A model generated the notes under the pieces. The model saw nothing but the letters and a program-made list of their open reading frames with translations, was not told where the DNA came from and did no database searches. Shown here in pieces: positions 52,586 to 61,508 of a stretch of 64,000 bases of DNA. Within the stretch, counting starts at the first letter, position 1. Each line of letters begins with the position of its first letter. This stretch comes from Sphingobacterium allocomposti. Lineage in GTDB: Bacteria > Bacteroidota > Bacteroidia > Sphingobacteriales > Sphingobacteriaceae. The translations under genes were made by a program, and so were the position numbers. The stretch covers positions 310,001 to 374,000 of the forward strand of contig NZ_VNHX01000001.1 of assembly GCF_008124885.1 (NCBI RefSeq), written 5' to 3'.

Positions 52586-52906
52586 ATAAGATAGGAGCGT
52601 GCCGATGTCGCCGGCAGACATGGTCGATCGTGATCGCACGAATTACCGTGGCCGCGAATGCGTAAGCCACATGTTGATATCGCCGTCCTTATAACCCAGA
52701 ATGGAGATGGCTGCCGAAGGCAGCTGCGAAGTAAACCAATGACGGCGGCAGGGTAGCGCGAACCGGGCTGCTCCGCCGTCGTCAGGTTTTGTTCAGATAA
52801 AAGAGTTGTCATGCTGAGCGCAGCTAGTCCTATTTCGGTTAGTACGCTGATTTTGCCTCCCAGCGCAGAAGCAGGAGACCTACCTTTGACGCTTCCGCGT
52901 GTGCGA
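52586..52906. other. intergenic region between maf and the TonB receptor
   Basis: About 320 bp between convergent genes. GACGGCGG (52741-52748) and CCGCCGTC (52773-52780), followed by GTCAGGTTTTG, can form a long-looped hairpin that might end the maf transcript. No ORF recognised. Confidence 0.35.
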
Positions 52907-55483
52907 TTATTTGATTGTATATCTGATGCCGCTGTAGAACAGACGTCCGGTGAGCGGTCCCCAAAGCATATTCGTGTCGAAGTAAGACCCAAAAGGCTCG
53001 TCGAATGCCAGAATCGGATTTTTTTGGTAAAAATTCGTTAGATTTTCCCCTCCGATATAAACGGCGAAGTTCTTATTGGGACCGAAACTCTTGCTGATCT
53101 GGGCATTCATCGTCATGTAACTGTCTGCGTAGTCAGCAAGCTGATACGCTGGTGGATTGTCCGCCGTCGACGGCAACCGCTTTCTGCCGACGACATTAAG
53201 TGTATAGTCAAAGCTCCATCCGCTATGAAGGTTGTAGCCCAGGTTGACAAAGCCTCGATGTTTGGCGGTCAGTGGTTTTTGTAACCTGCCCGACAGATAG
53301 TCGGTCTGGACATCAAGCAGCCGATAGGCAAGACGGGCTTCAAGATGTGGAATAGGCATAAAGCGGAATTCCGCTTGTAAGCTATTGGAAAACGATTTTC
53401 CGGATAGGTTGTAAAAAGATGCTGCCCTTGGATTTTCGAGATCAACAACGACCTGGTCCTGAAAATTGTTATGGAAGAGCTCCAGGGATACACCCGACTC
53501 ACGGCCAAATAAATGAAAATCCTGGTCAAACGATAGCCCCGTGTTCCAGGAGACCTCGGGCTTCAGGCCGTAGGCAGCTCCCGTGCTGTTTGACAACGCT
53601 TCACAATTAATGGTTCTGCTGGAAGCGAATATGCCCATGTTTTCAGCAAATATGTTGGCCGTTCGTTGTCCCCTGCCCGAGCTTAAACGGATGGTTGTTC
53701 CCGCAGCAGGCTCGTATCGAAGTACGGCACGGGGGGTGGTAAACCATCCATATATACTGTTATAGTCCTGACGGAGTCCAAGTACGGCATCAAATTTTTC
53801 GTTCGGAGCGAAAGTATATTCTATAAAGGCGCCCGAAACGGCCTCTGTCCGGCCGAAGCCGTGGTCTGCGATCTGCTCATCGTATTGGTCATAAGAAAGT
53901 GATATCCCCGCCTTGTATTTGTGGCGTACTGTGCCTATTACGTCTTGATAGAGCAAATTGGCATAACCGCTGCTTTGTTCGCTGTCATAAGTCGTCAGTC
54001 CAAAATAACTGGCCTGCCGATAGTGCGAGCCCGATAGTTGTAAACCAATACTACGCAGCTTGTGGTTTGGGAATACATAGCCGATCTTTGCAAATCCTTC
54101 CACGCGGTCGATATCGAACCCCAGTCCATAGCGGTTCGTCGTTAGCTTGTCGGTATCTTCATTGAAATCGATTTCACCTCCTGTACGGTCGTCGCTAAGA
54201 TACTTTATGCCAAACTGGGCAATAACGCCCTTCCCATTCTCATAGTGCCAACGATTTATGCCGGAGAAGACGTTTCCAACAGGCATATCTCTAAACCCAT
54301 TATTGCTGAAGTTCATCCCTTTGTTATACATAAAGTTGTCGTGTAATAACAGCCCTACCGACCATTTGTCGTTGATACGCTGTGCGAGATTTAAGTTGAC
54401 ATCTGTACGGCCCATGTTGTTTACATATGCGTTTACGTGTAGTCGATCCGTATTGTGCGGCTTCTTTAACTCTACGTTAATCTGGCCGGACATGCTCTCG
54501 AAGCCGTTTGCCACAGATCCCATTCCTTTGCTGATCTGGATAGACTCTATCCATGGTCCGGCCATGCTGTTCAGTCCCAACGGCGAAGCAAAACCGCGCG
54601 GTCCGGGCAGATTCTCCACCGTCAGCTGCGTGTATACGCCGCTAAGCCCTAACATCTGTATCTGTTTACTACCCGTTACAGCATCGCTACTGACAACGTC
54701 TACAGATGCATTCGTAGAAAAGCTCTCACTGAGGTCACAGCATGCCGCCTTGAACAGCTCTTTCGCCGTGATCATTTCGACCCGATTCGGCGAAAGTTTG
54801 GAGATATAGTTGGAGCGTTGTTTTCTGGAAACGACGACCTCCTCCAGCACGTTGTCTTTGGCATGGATAACCAATACGTCGTGTAGATTTTTAACATGGA
54901 TTGTATCTGATTTCATTCCCGCGTAGCTCACGACGAGACGCTCGTTTCCGCTCTCGTGTTTGATATCGAAGACGCCGTTTTCATTGGTTTGCTGTATGTT
55001 GTTAGCATTTTCCAGCCAAAATATATTGACGCCGGGTATTGGCGTCAGCTCTCCTTTGTCATTCTCCTGGACAACCACTCCGCGTACGATATGTTCGTGT
55101 CCATGGTCGTCAGCGGCCGATGGTCGGGGAGAGTCCTGCTTTCCGTCTGCGGATCTTTCATATAAACAGCATTGATGAAGTTTCTCGTATACTTCGTCTA
55201 AGGCTCTGGTTTCGTCTGTGTCATGTCCGACGTCGGCTATCGCTTGCTTAATCGCTTTCGCGCTCGTTTTCGAACCATCGAAGATGACAGTGGCTATTCC
55301 AGTCTGCATGTTCCAGTCTGCCTTGGATACACCTGTTATTTTTGCGGCCTTTTCGATCCGCTGCTTACATAGCCCGCAGTTTCCCGCTACAGGGAAAGTG
55401 ATCGTACTGTCGGTTTGCGCAAGGGACAAGAGGTGTATGTGGACAAAGAAAAATAGTATAAATCCTTTAAATATTGATTTCAT
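52907..55483 (-). CDS. TonB-dependent receptor with N-terminal HMA (metal-binding) domain
   Basis: The 858-residue outer-membrane receptor has a signal peptide (about 1-23), an HMA domain with a C36xxC39 site (GNCGLCKQRIEKAA; about 26-95), and a His/Cys-rich linker (LHQCCLYERS, DDHGHEHI). A carboxypeptidase-like regulatory domain (about 135-215), the plug (about 220-345, with SKQIQMLGLSGVYTQLTVENL) and a 22-strand barrel ending in GIRYTIK follow. HMA domains bind Cu+, so uptake or handling of copper is the inference; in a neighbouring gene there is a Cys/His-rich protein. ATG 55483 chosen because it heads the signal peptide. Confidence 0.85.
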   Translation of the reverse strand: MKSIFKGFILFFFVHIHLLSLAQTDSTITFPVAGNCGLCKQRIEKAAKITGVSKADWNMQTGIATVIFDGSKTSAKAIKQAIADVGHDTDETRALDEVYEKLHQCCLYERSADGKQDSPRPSAADDHGHEHIVRGVVVQENDKGELTPIPGVNIFWLENANNIQQTNENGVFDIKHESGNERLVVSYAGMKSDTIHVKNLHDVLVIHAKDNVLEEVVVSRKQRSNYISKLSPNRVEMITAKELFKAACCDLSESFSTNASVDVVSSDAVTGSKQIQMLGLSGVYTQLTVENLPGPRGFASPLGLNSMAGPWIESIQISKGMGSVANGFESMSGQINVELKKPHNTDRLHVNAYVNNMGRTDVNLNLAQRINDKWSVGLLLHDNFMYNKGMNFSNNGFRDMPVGNVFSGINRWHYENGKGVIAQFGIKYLSDDRTGGEIDFNEDTDKLTTNRYGLGFDIDRVEGFAKIGYVFPNHKLRSIGLQLSGSHYRQASYFGLTTYDSEQSSGYANLLYQDVIGTVRHKYKAGISLSYDQYDEQIADHGFGRTEAVSGAFIEYTFAPNEKFDAVLGLRQDYNSIYGWFTTPRAVLRYEPAAGTTIRLSSGRGQRTANIFAENMGIFASSRTINCEALSNSTGAAYGLKPEVSWNTGLSFDQDFHLFGRESGVSLELFHNNFQDQVVVDLENPRAASFYNLSGKSFSNSLQAEFRFMPIPHLEARLAYRLLDVQTDYLSGRLQKPLTAKHRGFVNLGYNLHSGWSFDYTLNVVGRKRLPSTADNPPAYQLADYADSYMTMNAQISKSFGPNKNFAVYIGGENLTNFYQKNPILAFDEPFGSYFDTNMLWGPLTGRLFYSGIRYTIK

Positions 55484-55763
55484 CTGTTTCCGTATTGATG
55501 AGTTAATGTGTTTCAACTGTATCAATCGCTATACCTGATCATCAGGCAGAGCGTGTCAATCGTCTCTATCGGTAGACCTTTCGCAACTAAAAGCCGTCTC
55601 GCACTGGCGCCGCTTTTAATCGGGTGGGTCTGAACGCCGATGTTTTTGCACGGTCGGGAGAGTTTTTACAAGCCGTATAATCTTTGTCTCGTCTGGTGTT
55701 CCAAGGTGGACTCCAGCTTAACATTCTTTAAACGTGGGCAATGCAATTTTCTATGACGCGCGC

Positions 55764-55807
55764 AAAAAGGAACGGTCCGGCATCACAACGTGCCGACTGT
55801 TCTTTTT
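55764..55807. terminator. imperfect terminator hairpin between the TonB receptor and HYC genes
   Basis: GAACGGTCCGGCA and GTGCCGACTGTTC form an imperfect stem at about 55770-55802. Both flanks are T-rich on their 3' sides (TTTTT on plus; TTTTT on minus). Confidence 0.4.
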
Positions 55808-55824
55808 GAAGTCGTGGTTAGAAA

Positions 55825-56271
55825 TCAAATACGGAAATTACAATGAATGAGGTAGGGAGGGTTGCTGTACGCCAGGAGTTCCTTGTAAGGAGGATCAAAG
55901 CCGGCAACAGGCTGGTACGTGTCAGAAAAGTACGCAACAATCCAGTGGAGGGTTAGCGTAGCAGGCGAAAGCGTCAGGAATGAAGCTTGAGCCGGCGCAT
56001 TTTCGGTGTTTTGTTCGCCTTTGCTTAAGTCGACCCGTATGTCCTGGCAGCAGTTATTGCCGTCATCGCAACAATCAGTATTCGTATGTTGTTGGTCTGT
56101 TGCTTGCTTGCCGCCTTCATGATGGCACACGGGGCAGGGCGCATGGTTTCTTTCAGCGGCTACCTCGGTGATGAACGCCTTTTGGCCATGACACAGGTGC
56201 ATATATACAGAGGCTCCGGTAGAAGTCACCGTGTAAAAGAACAAGAGTATATATGCAAATAAGGCTCTCAT
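55825..56271 (-). CDS. HYC_CC_PP-type Cys/His-rich secreted protein
   Basis: The 148-residue protein has a signal peptide (MRALFAYILLFFYTVTSTGA). The mature part has HLCHGQ, CPVCHHEGG, a Cys cluster DCCDDGNNCCQD and a terminal SNPPY, matching the HYC_CC_PP family, named from its motifs and found near TonB receptors. Ten or so Cys and several His suggest metal (copper or zinc) binding in the periplasm. Its gene is on the same strand and 340 bp upstream of the HMA-TonB receptor, so a joint role in metal handling is likely but unproven. ATG 56271 is preferred to the frame extension to 56355. Confidence 0.75.
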   Translation of the reverse strand: MRALFAYILLFFYTVTSTGASVYMHLCHGQKAFITEVAAERNHAPCPVCHHEGGKQATDQQHTNTDCCDDGNNCCQDIRVDLSKGEQNTENAPAQASFLTLSPATLTLHWIVAYFSDTYQPVAGFDPPYKELLAYSNPPYLIHCNFRI

Positions 56272-56605
56272 GGTCACAAACTTAAATAAAATTGCTTTTA
56301 TATACAATTTTTTATTGCGTTGTATATAAAAACAATCTATCGTTCTCCTCTCCACGACGAAGGCTTATTCTTAGAAGGATATATGAAACATCCGTTGCTG
56401 CCGGCTATAATCTTCACAAAATAGTTTGATACCCTGTGCCGTCATTGAAAGCATTCCGAACGCGTTCAACAAGTAGCAATCGGTGTATTCAGTATTGCAC
56501 GCTGAGGTTTTGAACATATTTATGCTATGTTGTGGAAAACTTAATATAGAAAGGCCGCCTCTTTTTTAATAAATTTATCTTCTAAACGTTATAAACCAAG
56601 TCATT
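56272..56605. other. intergenic region upstream of the HYC-type gene
   Basis: About 330 bp lie between the HYC_CC_PP-type start and the small ORF at 56606. The sequence next to the HYC gene is AT-rich with TATAC-like promoter stretches. I see no RNA family or ORF of note. Confidence 0.3.
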
Positions 56606-56716
56606 ATGGAAACGATGTTCGTTGAGCCCGAAATCTCACTTTTCATAGCTGCATGCTTAGTTGTGGCTGCATTTATTATTTTCAAGCTGTATTCCAAATT
56701 CGTCAAGGACTTTTAG
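56606..56716 (+). CDS. possible 36-residue single-helix membrane protein
   Basis: ATG 56606 opens METMFVEPEIS, a hydrophobic helix LFIAACLVVAAFIIF and the basic end KLYSKFVKDF. The same acidic-helix-basic layout as the ORF at 22362 is seen. It lies between the HYC-type gene (divergent) and trpA (convergent). Translation unproven. Confidence 0.4.
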   Translation: METMFVEPEISLFIAACLVVAAFIIFKLYSKFVKDF

Positions 56717-56770
56717 CCTGTCGGTGCGCTGTAAACGTTGCCCCAGCGTGGCAGATCCCATTGAATCTTA

Positions 56771-57544
56771 TCAGATGGACTGCTCCTTGATGCTGCGGAT
56801 AAATGTGTCAATCTTGTTTTGATAGTTTTCTTCACCGAGGATTTTGACAAATGCACTTCCTATTATAGCTCCTTTTGCGTAGTGCGTTGCTTTTCGGAAC
56901 GTTTGATGGTCTGATATACCGAAGCCGATAACCAGCGGGTTGCGTAGCTGCATATCTTTTAGCCGCTGGAAATAATGTTCCGCTTGGTTATCGACAGCAA
57001 GTTGCTTGCCCGTGGTCGCGTTAGAAGATAAAAGGTAGATGAAGCTGTCAGATAAGCCGTCGATCTTGTGGATACGCTCTTCGGACGTCTGAGGAGTGAC
57101 CAGGAATACATTGCTGATCTGGTACTTCCTGAAGGTCTCTTGGTAGAGTTCTTCGTATTCGTACATCGGAAGATCCGGAATAATAGCGCCCTGGATTCCC
57201 GCTTCGTGGCAGTCGCGACAAAAATTCTCGACGCCGTACTGCAGGACAGGATTAAAATATCCCATGAGAAATACGGGTATAGATACACGCTCCCGTAATG
57301 TTTTTAATTGCTCAAAGAGCACGCCGAGTGTCATGCCGTTTTTTAAAGCCTGCTCAGAGCTGTGTTGGATAACAGGTCCGTCGGCTACGGGATCTGAATA
57401 GGGGAACCCTATTTCTAAAAAATCAGCACCGGCACGTTCCAGACGTTCAGCAATATCGATCGTACTGTCGATCGACGGGTAGCCTGCGGTAAAATAGATC
57501 GAGAGAAGTTTATCTTCTTTTTGGTTATTGAATATGTCTTGCAT
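56771..57544 (-). CDS. trpA: tryptophan synthase alpha subunit
   Basis: The 257-residue TIM-barrel subunit cleaves indole-3-glycerol phosphate to indole, which tunnels to TrpB. Catalytic E44 and D55 are present (FLEIGFPYSDPVADGPVIQ). The family segments PVFLMGYFNPVLQYG, GAIIPDLP and LVIGFGISDHQTF are also seen. Last gene of the trpDFBA operon, 9 bp after trpB. Confidence 0.95.
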   Translation of the reverse strand: MQDIFNNQKEDKLLSIYFTAGYPSIDSTIDIAERLERAGADFLEIGFPYSDPVADGPVIQHSSEQALKNGMTLGVLFEQLKTLRERVSIPVFLMGYFNPVLQYGVENFCRDCHEAGIQGAIIPDLPMYEYEELYQETFRKYQISNVFLVTPQTSEERIHKIDGLSDSFIYLLSSNATTGKQLAVDNQAEHYFQRLKDMQLRNPLVIGFGISDHQTFRKATHYAKGAIIGSAFVKILGEENYQNKIDTFIRSIKEQSI

Positions 57545-57553
57545 TGCTTTCTT

Positions 57554-58738
57554 TTAAAGTCCGAAATAGGTCATATAATTATCCAGATCTTTATCGCCCC
57601 GTCCTGACAGACAGATAACTATATTGTCTTCTTTACGGAGCGTCATCTTCTCGAGGTACGCCAGGGCGTGTGAACTTTCAATTGCCGGAATAATTCCTTC
57701 CAGCTTCGTGAGCAGAAGACCGGCTTGCATAGCTTCTTCATCGGTGATGCTTACATATTGTGCGCGACCACTTTTGAACAGCCAAGCGTGTTGAGGGCCT
57801 ATTCCGGGATAGTCCAGACCTGCCGAGATCGAGTATGGCTCTACGACCTGGCCGTCGGCAGTTTGCATTAAAATCGACCGGCTTCCGTGGAGTACCCCTT
57901 CTTTTCCCAGCGCTGTTGTGGCCGCTGTTTCTCCGCTATGGACACCATGTCCGGCGGCTTCAACTGCAATAAGTTTAACATGCTCCTCGTCTAGAAAGTG
58001 GTAAAACATGCCCGCTGCATTCGACCCGCCCCCAACGCAGGCCAACACATAGTCAGGTGTACTGCTGCCCGTCTTCTCTTTGAGCTGGGCCTTTGTTTCT
58101 TCCGATATAATCGATTGAAATCGGGCGACTAAATCGGGATATGGGTGTGGACCCACAACCGAACCAATGATATAATGTGTGTCTACGGGATTGTTTATCC
58201 AGTCGCGGAGCGCTTCATTGGTGGCATCTTTTAATGTCTTACTGCCCGATTGGGCCGCAACGACTTTGGCTCCCATCATTTTCATACGGGCGACATTCGG
58301 AGCCTGCCGCTTAGTGTCTATCTCGCCCATATACACAACGCATTCGAGGCCTTTTAATGCACAGACGGTCGCCGTCGCCACACCATGTTGGCCGGCGCCG
58401 GTTTCTGCAATTATCCGCTTTTTTCCCAGTCTCTCGGCGAGTAAAATCTGGCCGATCGTATTGTTTATCTTGTGTGCGCCCGTGTGATTCAGGTCCTCCC
58501 GCTTCAGAAAGATGTTAGCACCATATTTCTCCGAAAGCCGTTTCGCTAAATATAAAGGAGAGGGGCGACCCACGTAATCTCTCAACAGCTGTTGGAATTC
58601 TTGCTGGAAATTTTCTTCCTGCATGATCTCTAAGTAAGTTGCCTGGAGTTCTGCTACATTAGGATATAACATTTCCGGAATGTAAGCGCCGCCAAAGGGA
58701 CCGTAGTATCCTTTTTCGTTTACTTGATATTTATTCAT
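57554..58738 (-). CDS. trpB: tryptophan synthase beta subunit
   Basis: The 394-residue PLP enzyme condenses indole with serine to tryptophan. The Schiff-base lysine is K90 in [14 protein letters not shown], and the phosphate-binding VGGGSNAAG and [12 protein letters not shown] segments are intact. Typical TrpB1 (partner of TrpA) length. It overlaps trpF by 8 bp. Confidence 0.96.
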   Translation of the reverse strand: MNKYQVNEKGYYGPFGGAYIPEMLYPNVAELQATYLEIMQEENFQQEFQQLLRDYVGRPSPLYLAKRLSEKYGANIFLKREDLNHTGAHKINNTIGQILLAERLGKKRIIAETGAGQHGVATATVCALKGLECVVYMGEIDTKRQAPNVARMKMMGAKVVAAQSGSKTLKDATNEALRDWINNPVDTHYIIGSVVGPHPYPDLVARFQSIISEETKAQLKEKTGSSTPDYVLACVGGGSNAAGMFYHFLDEEHVKLIAVEAAGHGVHSGETAATTALGKEGVLHGSRSILMQTADGQVVEPYSISAGLDYPGIGPQHAWLFKSGRAQYVSITDEEAMQAGLLLTKLEGIIPAIESSHALAYLEKMTLRKEDNIVICLSGRGDKDLDNYMTYFGL

Positions 58739-59357
58739 GTTTGATAATTTTCAGGGCCTCGTTTAATTTTTCAATGTCTTTAATCCCGGGGGCAATTTCG
58801 AATCTGGAGTTCAGATCAAGACCTACCAGGCGTTCGTCAGCAATGGCCAGGGTGTCTGCCACATTTGCCGGGCTTAAGCCGCCGCTTAAAAAGTAGGCAG
58901 TAGGCAACGGGTAGTTAGCTAATATTTCCCAGTCAAATGTTTGCCCCGTTCCTCCGTATTGCGCGCTGTCTGTATCGAATAAGAAGTAGTCGACGTCGTC
59001 CTGGTAAGCTTCCAGGCTACTCCAATTGAACCGATCATGGATGCCAAAGGCTTTGATGACTTTTACCCCACGGTTCCGAAGTACACGGCATAATGTTGGA
59101 GGTTCTGTTCCATGAAGCTGAACGGCATGTAGACCAAGATCTATTTTGGTGTGTATGAGCGCCTCCGCAGCGTTGACAAATACCCCCACCTTTTTAATGT
59201 TGTTGGGAATAGATACCTCAGGCACCGTATCGGTATATCGTGTGGATTTCTCGTAGAATATAAAGCCCATGTAATCGATGGCGAGCCCCGACAGCGCCGC
59301 TATATTGTCCGCATCCTTCATTCCGCAGACTTTGACTTTACGTGTTTTATTAACCAT
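58731..59357 (-). CDS. trpF: phosphoribosylanthranilate isomerase
   Basis: The 208-residue TIM barrel performs the Amadori rearrangement of N-(5-phosphoribosyl)anthranilate. Catalytic C11 is in [10 protein letters not shown]; the catalytic Asp is in [15 protein letters not shown], followed by [11 protein letters not shown] and LDLNSRFE. It overlaps trpD by 8 bp and trpB by 8 bp. trpC, expected between D and F in many relatives, is absent here. Confidence 0.94.
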   Translation of the reverse strand: MVNKTRKVKVCGMKDADNIAALSGLAIDYMGFIFYEKSTRYTDTVPEVSIPNNIKKVGVFVNAAEALIHTKIDLGLHAVQLHGTEPPTLCRVLRNRGVKVIKAFGIHDRFNWSSLEAYQDDVDYFLFDTDSAQYGGTGQTFDWEILANYPLPTAYFLSGGLSPANVADTLAIADERLVGLDLNSRFEIAPGIKDIEKLNEALKIIKHE

Positions 59358-60339
59358 GGGTCAGCTTCTTTAAACAGTATAGGGCTTTCTTTTCCAGGAG
59401 GGAGCTTTCTGCCTCGTAATAGCAATCTCCAAAAGTTTTTTCGGGATGGATTGTTTTGATGGCAAAAGCGGCATTGGTTAACACGACATGATTCTGCTGA
59501 TCGCTACCGTCGCCATTAATTATTTTACTGAATATCCGGGCTGCTTCTTCCACAGAATTTCCTCCGGCAAGGTCGTTGGCGTGCAGTGGCGTAAATCCTA
59601 TCTCTTCGACCCCATAGATTTTCTCACCTTGGTTATTGATGATTTTAAAGTCGCCTGTGAGCGAGATTTCGTCGTATCCATCTAGTGTATGGATGATGCT
59701 ATATTGTTTATTTGTTCCCTGGTAGAGATAATTATACAATCGAGCTAACTCTAAGCTGAATACGCCTACTGCCTGAAACTTCGGGTTGGCCGGATTCGTC
59801 AGCGGTCCCAGCATATTGAAGAATGTTTTCACGCCCAGAGCCCGTCTGATGGGGCCTACTGTCTTCATTGCGGGGTGAAAGAGCGGTGCGTGCAGAAAGC
59901 AGATCCGCGCCTCATCCAGTTGGCGGTGCAGGATATCCCGGTCGTTGGTGAATGTGTAACCGAGGTATTCCATGACGTTGGAAGAGCCACATCCCGAAGA
60001 GACACCGACATTTCCATGTTTCGCAACATGATAACCAGCACCCGCAACGACGAATGACGCTAATGTGGAAATATTAAACGTGTTTTTGCCGTCGCCTCCC
60101 GTTCCGCAAAGGTCTATTAGATCATAATTGGAGAAGTTAAGCTTATTGCAGAGGTCGTACATCGCGTCGCGAAAGCCGCTGAGCTCCTCCACCCGGATAC
60201 TTCGCATACCGTACGTTGTCATAAAGGCTGCGATTTGATGGGTATCATAGCTGCCCGTAGCAATGTTCGTTAAAATGGCGTAAGCTTCTTCTTTCGTAAA
60301 CGTTTTGTATTCGAATAAGTGGGCGAGTATCTCTTTCAT
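59350..60339 (-). CDS. trpD: anthranilate phosphoribosyltransferase
   Basis: The 329-residue TrpD transfers phosphoribose to anthranilate. The pyrophosphate-binding CGTGGDGKNTFNIST is at 78-92, with KHGNVGVSSGCGSSN and the anthranilate-contact segment HPAMKTVGPIRRALGVKTFFNMLGPLTNP. It is the first structural gene of the operon, starting about 80 nt after the attenuator terminator. No TrpG glutaminase is fused or adjacent, so trpEG must be elsewhere. Confidence 0.95.
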   Translation of the reverse strand: MKEILAHLFEYKTFTKEEAYAILTNIATGSYDTHQIAAFMTTYGMRSIRVEELSGFRDAMYDLCNKLNFSNYDLIDLCGTGGDGKNTFNISTLASFVVAGAGYHVAKHGNVGVSSGCGSSNVMEYLGYTFTNDRDILHRQLDEARICFLHAPLFHPAMKTVGPIRRALGVKTFFNMLGPLTNPANPKFQAVGVFSLELARLYNYLYQGTNKQYSIIHTLDGYDEISLTGDFKIINNQGEKIYGVEEIGFTPLHANDLAGGNSVEEAARIFSKIINGDGSDQQNHVVLTNAAFAIKTIHPEKTFGDCYYEAESSLLEKKALYCLKKLTHG

Positions 60340-60420
60340 AATTCTATTTAATAAACTTTATAAAACCAGCGCGGCCTTCCGCTCAATTGTCCTACATGCT
60401 TTTGCATTGAAGAACGGGTT

Positions 60421-60450
60421 AAAAAAAAAGCCCGCCCAGGAAGGCAAGCC
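60421..60450 (-). terminator. trp attenuator terminator
   Basis: On the minus strand GCTTGCC (60449-60443) - TTCCTG - GGCGGGC (60436-60430) forms a 7-bp stem with two G-U pairs, followed by nine T (60429-60421). It lies between the leader peptide and trpD, and is the terminator arm of a predicted attenuator. Confidence 0.8.
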
Positions 60451-60491
60451 GCTATTTTTTGACGAATATATTCAAGCAATAGGTTTTTGCC
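60443..60491 (-). promoter_or_regulatory. trp attenuator antiterminator structure
   Basis: GGCAA (60491-60487) can pair with TTGCC (60447-60443), and CTATT (60482-60478) with AATAG (60456-60452): 5 + 5 bp with a 4x4 internal loop. This pairing uses the 5' arm of the terminator, so both structures exclude one another. A second hairpin, CACAACA/TGTTGTG (minus-strand, 60509-60503 with 60497-60491), overlaps the Trp codons' 3' side and competes for the antiterminator's GGCAA. Folding energies were not computed. Confidence 0.65.
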
Positions 60492-60497
60492 ACAACA

Positions 60498-60545
60498 TTA
60501 GTTGTTGTGCCACCACCATGCTTTATATACATTGTTCGAATTCAT
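60498..60545 (-). CDS. trpL: trp leader peptide (three tandem Trp codons)
   Basis: The minus-strand ORF from ATG at 60545 reads MNSNNVYKAWWWHNN and stops at TAA (60500-60498). Three successive TGG codons in a 15-residue frame just before a terminator and trpD are the hallmark of a ribosome-mediated attenuation leader: ribosome stalling at the Trp codons during tryptophan starvation would favour the antiterminator. The 5' leader before the ATG is only about 10 nt by the predicted start site. Confidence 0.8.
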   Translation of the reverse strand: MNSNNVYKAWWWHNN

Positions 60546-60562
60546 GCTGATTGATATGTTAA

Positions 60563-60594
60563 CAAATATCCATTATTTGTGATAGAGTTGCAAA
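60563..60594 (-). promoter_or_regulatory. promoter of the trp operon
   Basis: On the minus strand TTTG (60594-60591), a 20-bp spacer, then GATATTTG (60570-60563; 7 of 8 matches to TAnnTTTG) make a Bacteroidota-type promoter. The predicted start is about 60556, about 11 nt before the leader peptide start. Confidence 0.55.
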
Positions 60595-60666
60595 TTTTTA
60601 TAAAAAAACCTTCCTTTTTTATAAAGCTTGCGCTATCGCAGGCACTGTGTCGGATGTACCCGGAAG

Positions 60667-61131
60667 TTAGTAGGTGACGAAGTGCGCTATTTTGTTTCCC
60701 TTGGACACCAGGGTGAACGAGGCTATCTTCTTGTTGGCTATGTAGACAGCTAACATTTGTCGGTTCTTATAGCGTAGAAAATACATTTTGTCCGTCGGCT
60801 TGCCTTCAGGGTCAATATCTCTTGTTTCCTTTCTCGGAAGCTTGTCGAATGGGATATACTCAATTTCCTCCACGTTTTTGGTCTGCAGGTTTAGGCGTAT
60901 TTCTTCTACACTGGCCTCCAGATAGTCGTACGCCTCGTCTGAGGTGGTATTTTCCACCAAGACGTGTTGACTCAGAATAACGTCAGGACGGATTGTCTCA
61001 TCGGCGACGTCCGCAATGAAGGCTTGGATGATGCGTATGTCTTCCGTAGTGGCCGAGGACGGTGGTTGGGCCTTTCCCGCGCCGAAAAATAGTACGGCTA
61101 TAAAAAGCGTGAGATGAAGTCTTTTTAACAT
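60667..61131 (-). CDS. secreted hypothetical protein
   Basis: The 154-residue protein has a signal peptide (MLKRLHLTLFIAVLFFGAGKAQ). The mature part is mixed alpha/beta (TEDIRIIQAFIADVADE, EASVEEIRLNLQTKNVEEIEYIPFDKLPR, DKMYFLRYKNRQMLAVYIANKKIASFTLVSKG). I do not recognise the family. ATG 61131 was chosen for the signal peptide; the frame is open further upstream to 61248. Confidence 0.62.
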   Translation of the reverse strand: MLKRLHLTLFIAVLFFGAGKAQPPSSATTEDIRIIQAFIADVADETIRPDVILSQHVLVENTTSDEAYDYLEASVEEIRLNLQTKNVEEIEYIPFDKLPRKETRDIDPEGKPTDKMYFLRYKNRQMLAVYIANKKIASFTLVSKGNKIAHFVTY

Positions 61132-61250
61132 AAAGGTTAGACAGGGTATAGCGTGAAAAGGATTAACGGACGATGAACAAAAATGGAGAAGAGGAGAAAG
61201 AAATGCTACGCACAGGAGCTCAATAACGCGAGGGGACCGACCGGACAAGT

Positions 61251-61278
61251 AAAAAACGCCTTTTTCAAGGCGTTTTTT
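61251..61278. terminator. strong bidirectional terminator downstream of the DUF2795 gene
   Basis: AAAAAACGCCTT (61251-61262) and AAGGCGTTTTTT (61267-61278) form a perfect 12-bp stem around TTTC. Confidence 0.8.
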
Positions 61279-61286
61279 ATGATAAT

Positions 61287-61508
61287 TTAATACTCGTCTT
61301 CATTAAAAAAGAAGTCATCCTTTGTCGGATAATCAGGCCAAATCTCTTCAATGTTTTCATAGGGCTCTCCATCATCCTCCAACGCCTGTAGGTTTTCAAT
61401 TACCTCCACGGGAGCGCCCGAACGAATAGCATAGTCGATTAACTCATCTTTAGTTGCTGGCCATGGTGCATCTTCCAAGTGAGATGCCAATTCTAGTGTC
61501 CAATACAT
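61287..61508 (-). CDS. DUF2795-domain protein
   Basis: The 73-residue acidic protein starts MYWTLELASHLEDAPWPATKDELIDYAIRSGAPVEVIENLQ, the typical Bacteroidota DUF2795 sequence: three helices, with an acidic tail DDFFFNEDEY. No enzymatic motif. Widely conserved at this size in Bacteroidota by memory; function unknown. It is a single gene with its own terminator. Confidence 0.85.
   Translation of the reverse strand: MYWTLELASHLEDAPWPATKDELIDYAIRSGAPVEVIENLQALEDDGEPYENIEEIWPDYPTKDDFFFNEDEY

Noticed and set aside
52741..52785. Hairpin after maf as a strong terminator
   Set aside because: The stem is good but the loop is 24 nt and it is 156 bp past the maf stop; only the mention in the intergenic entry is justified.
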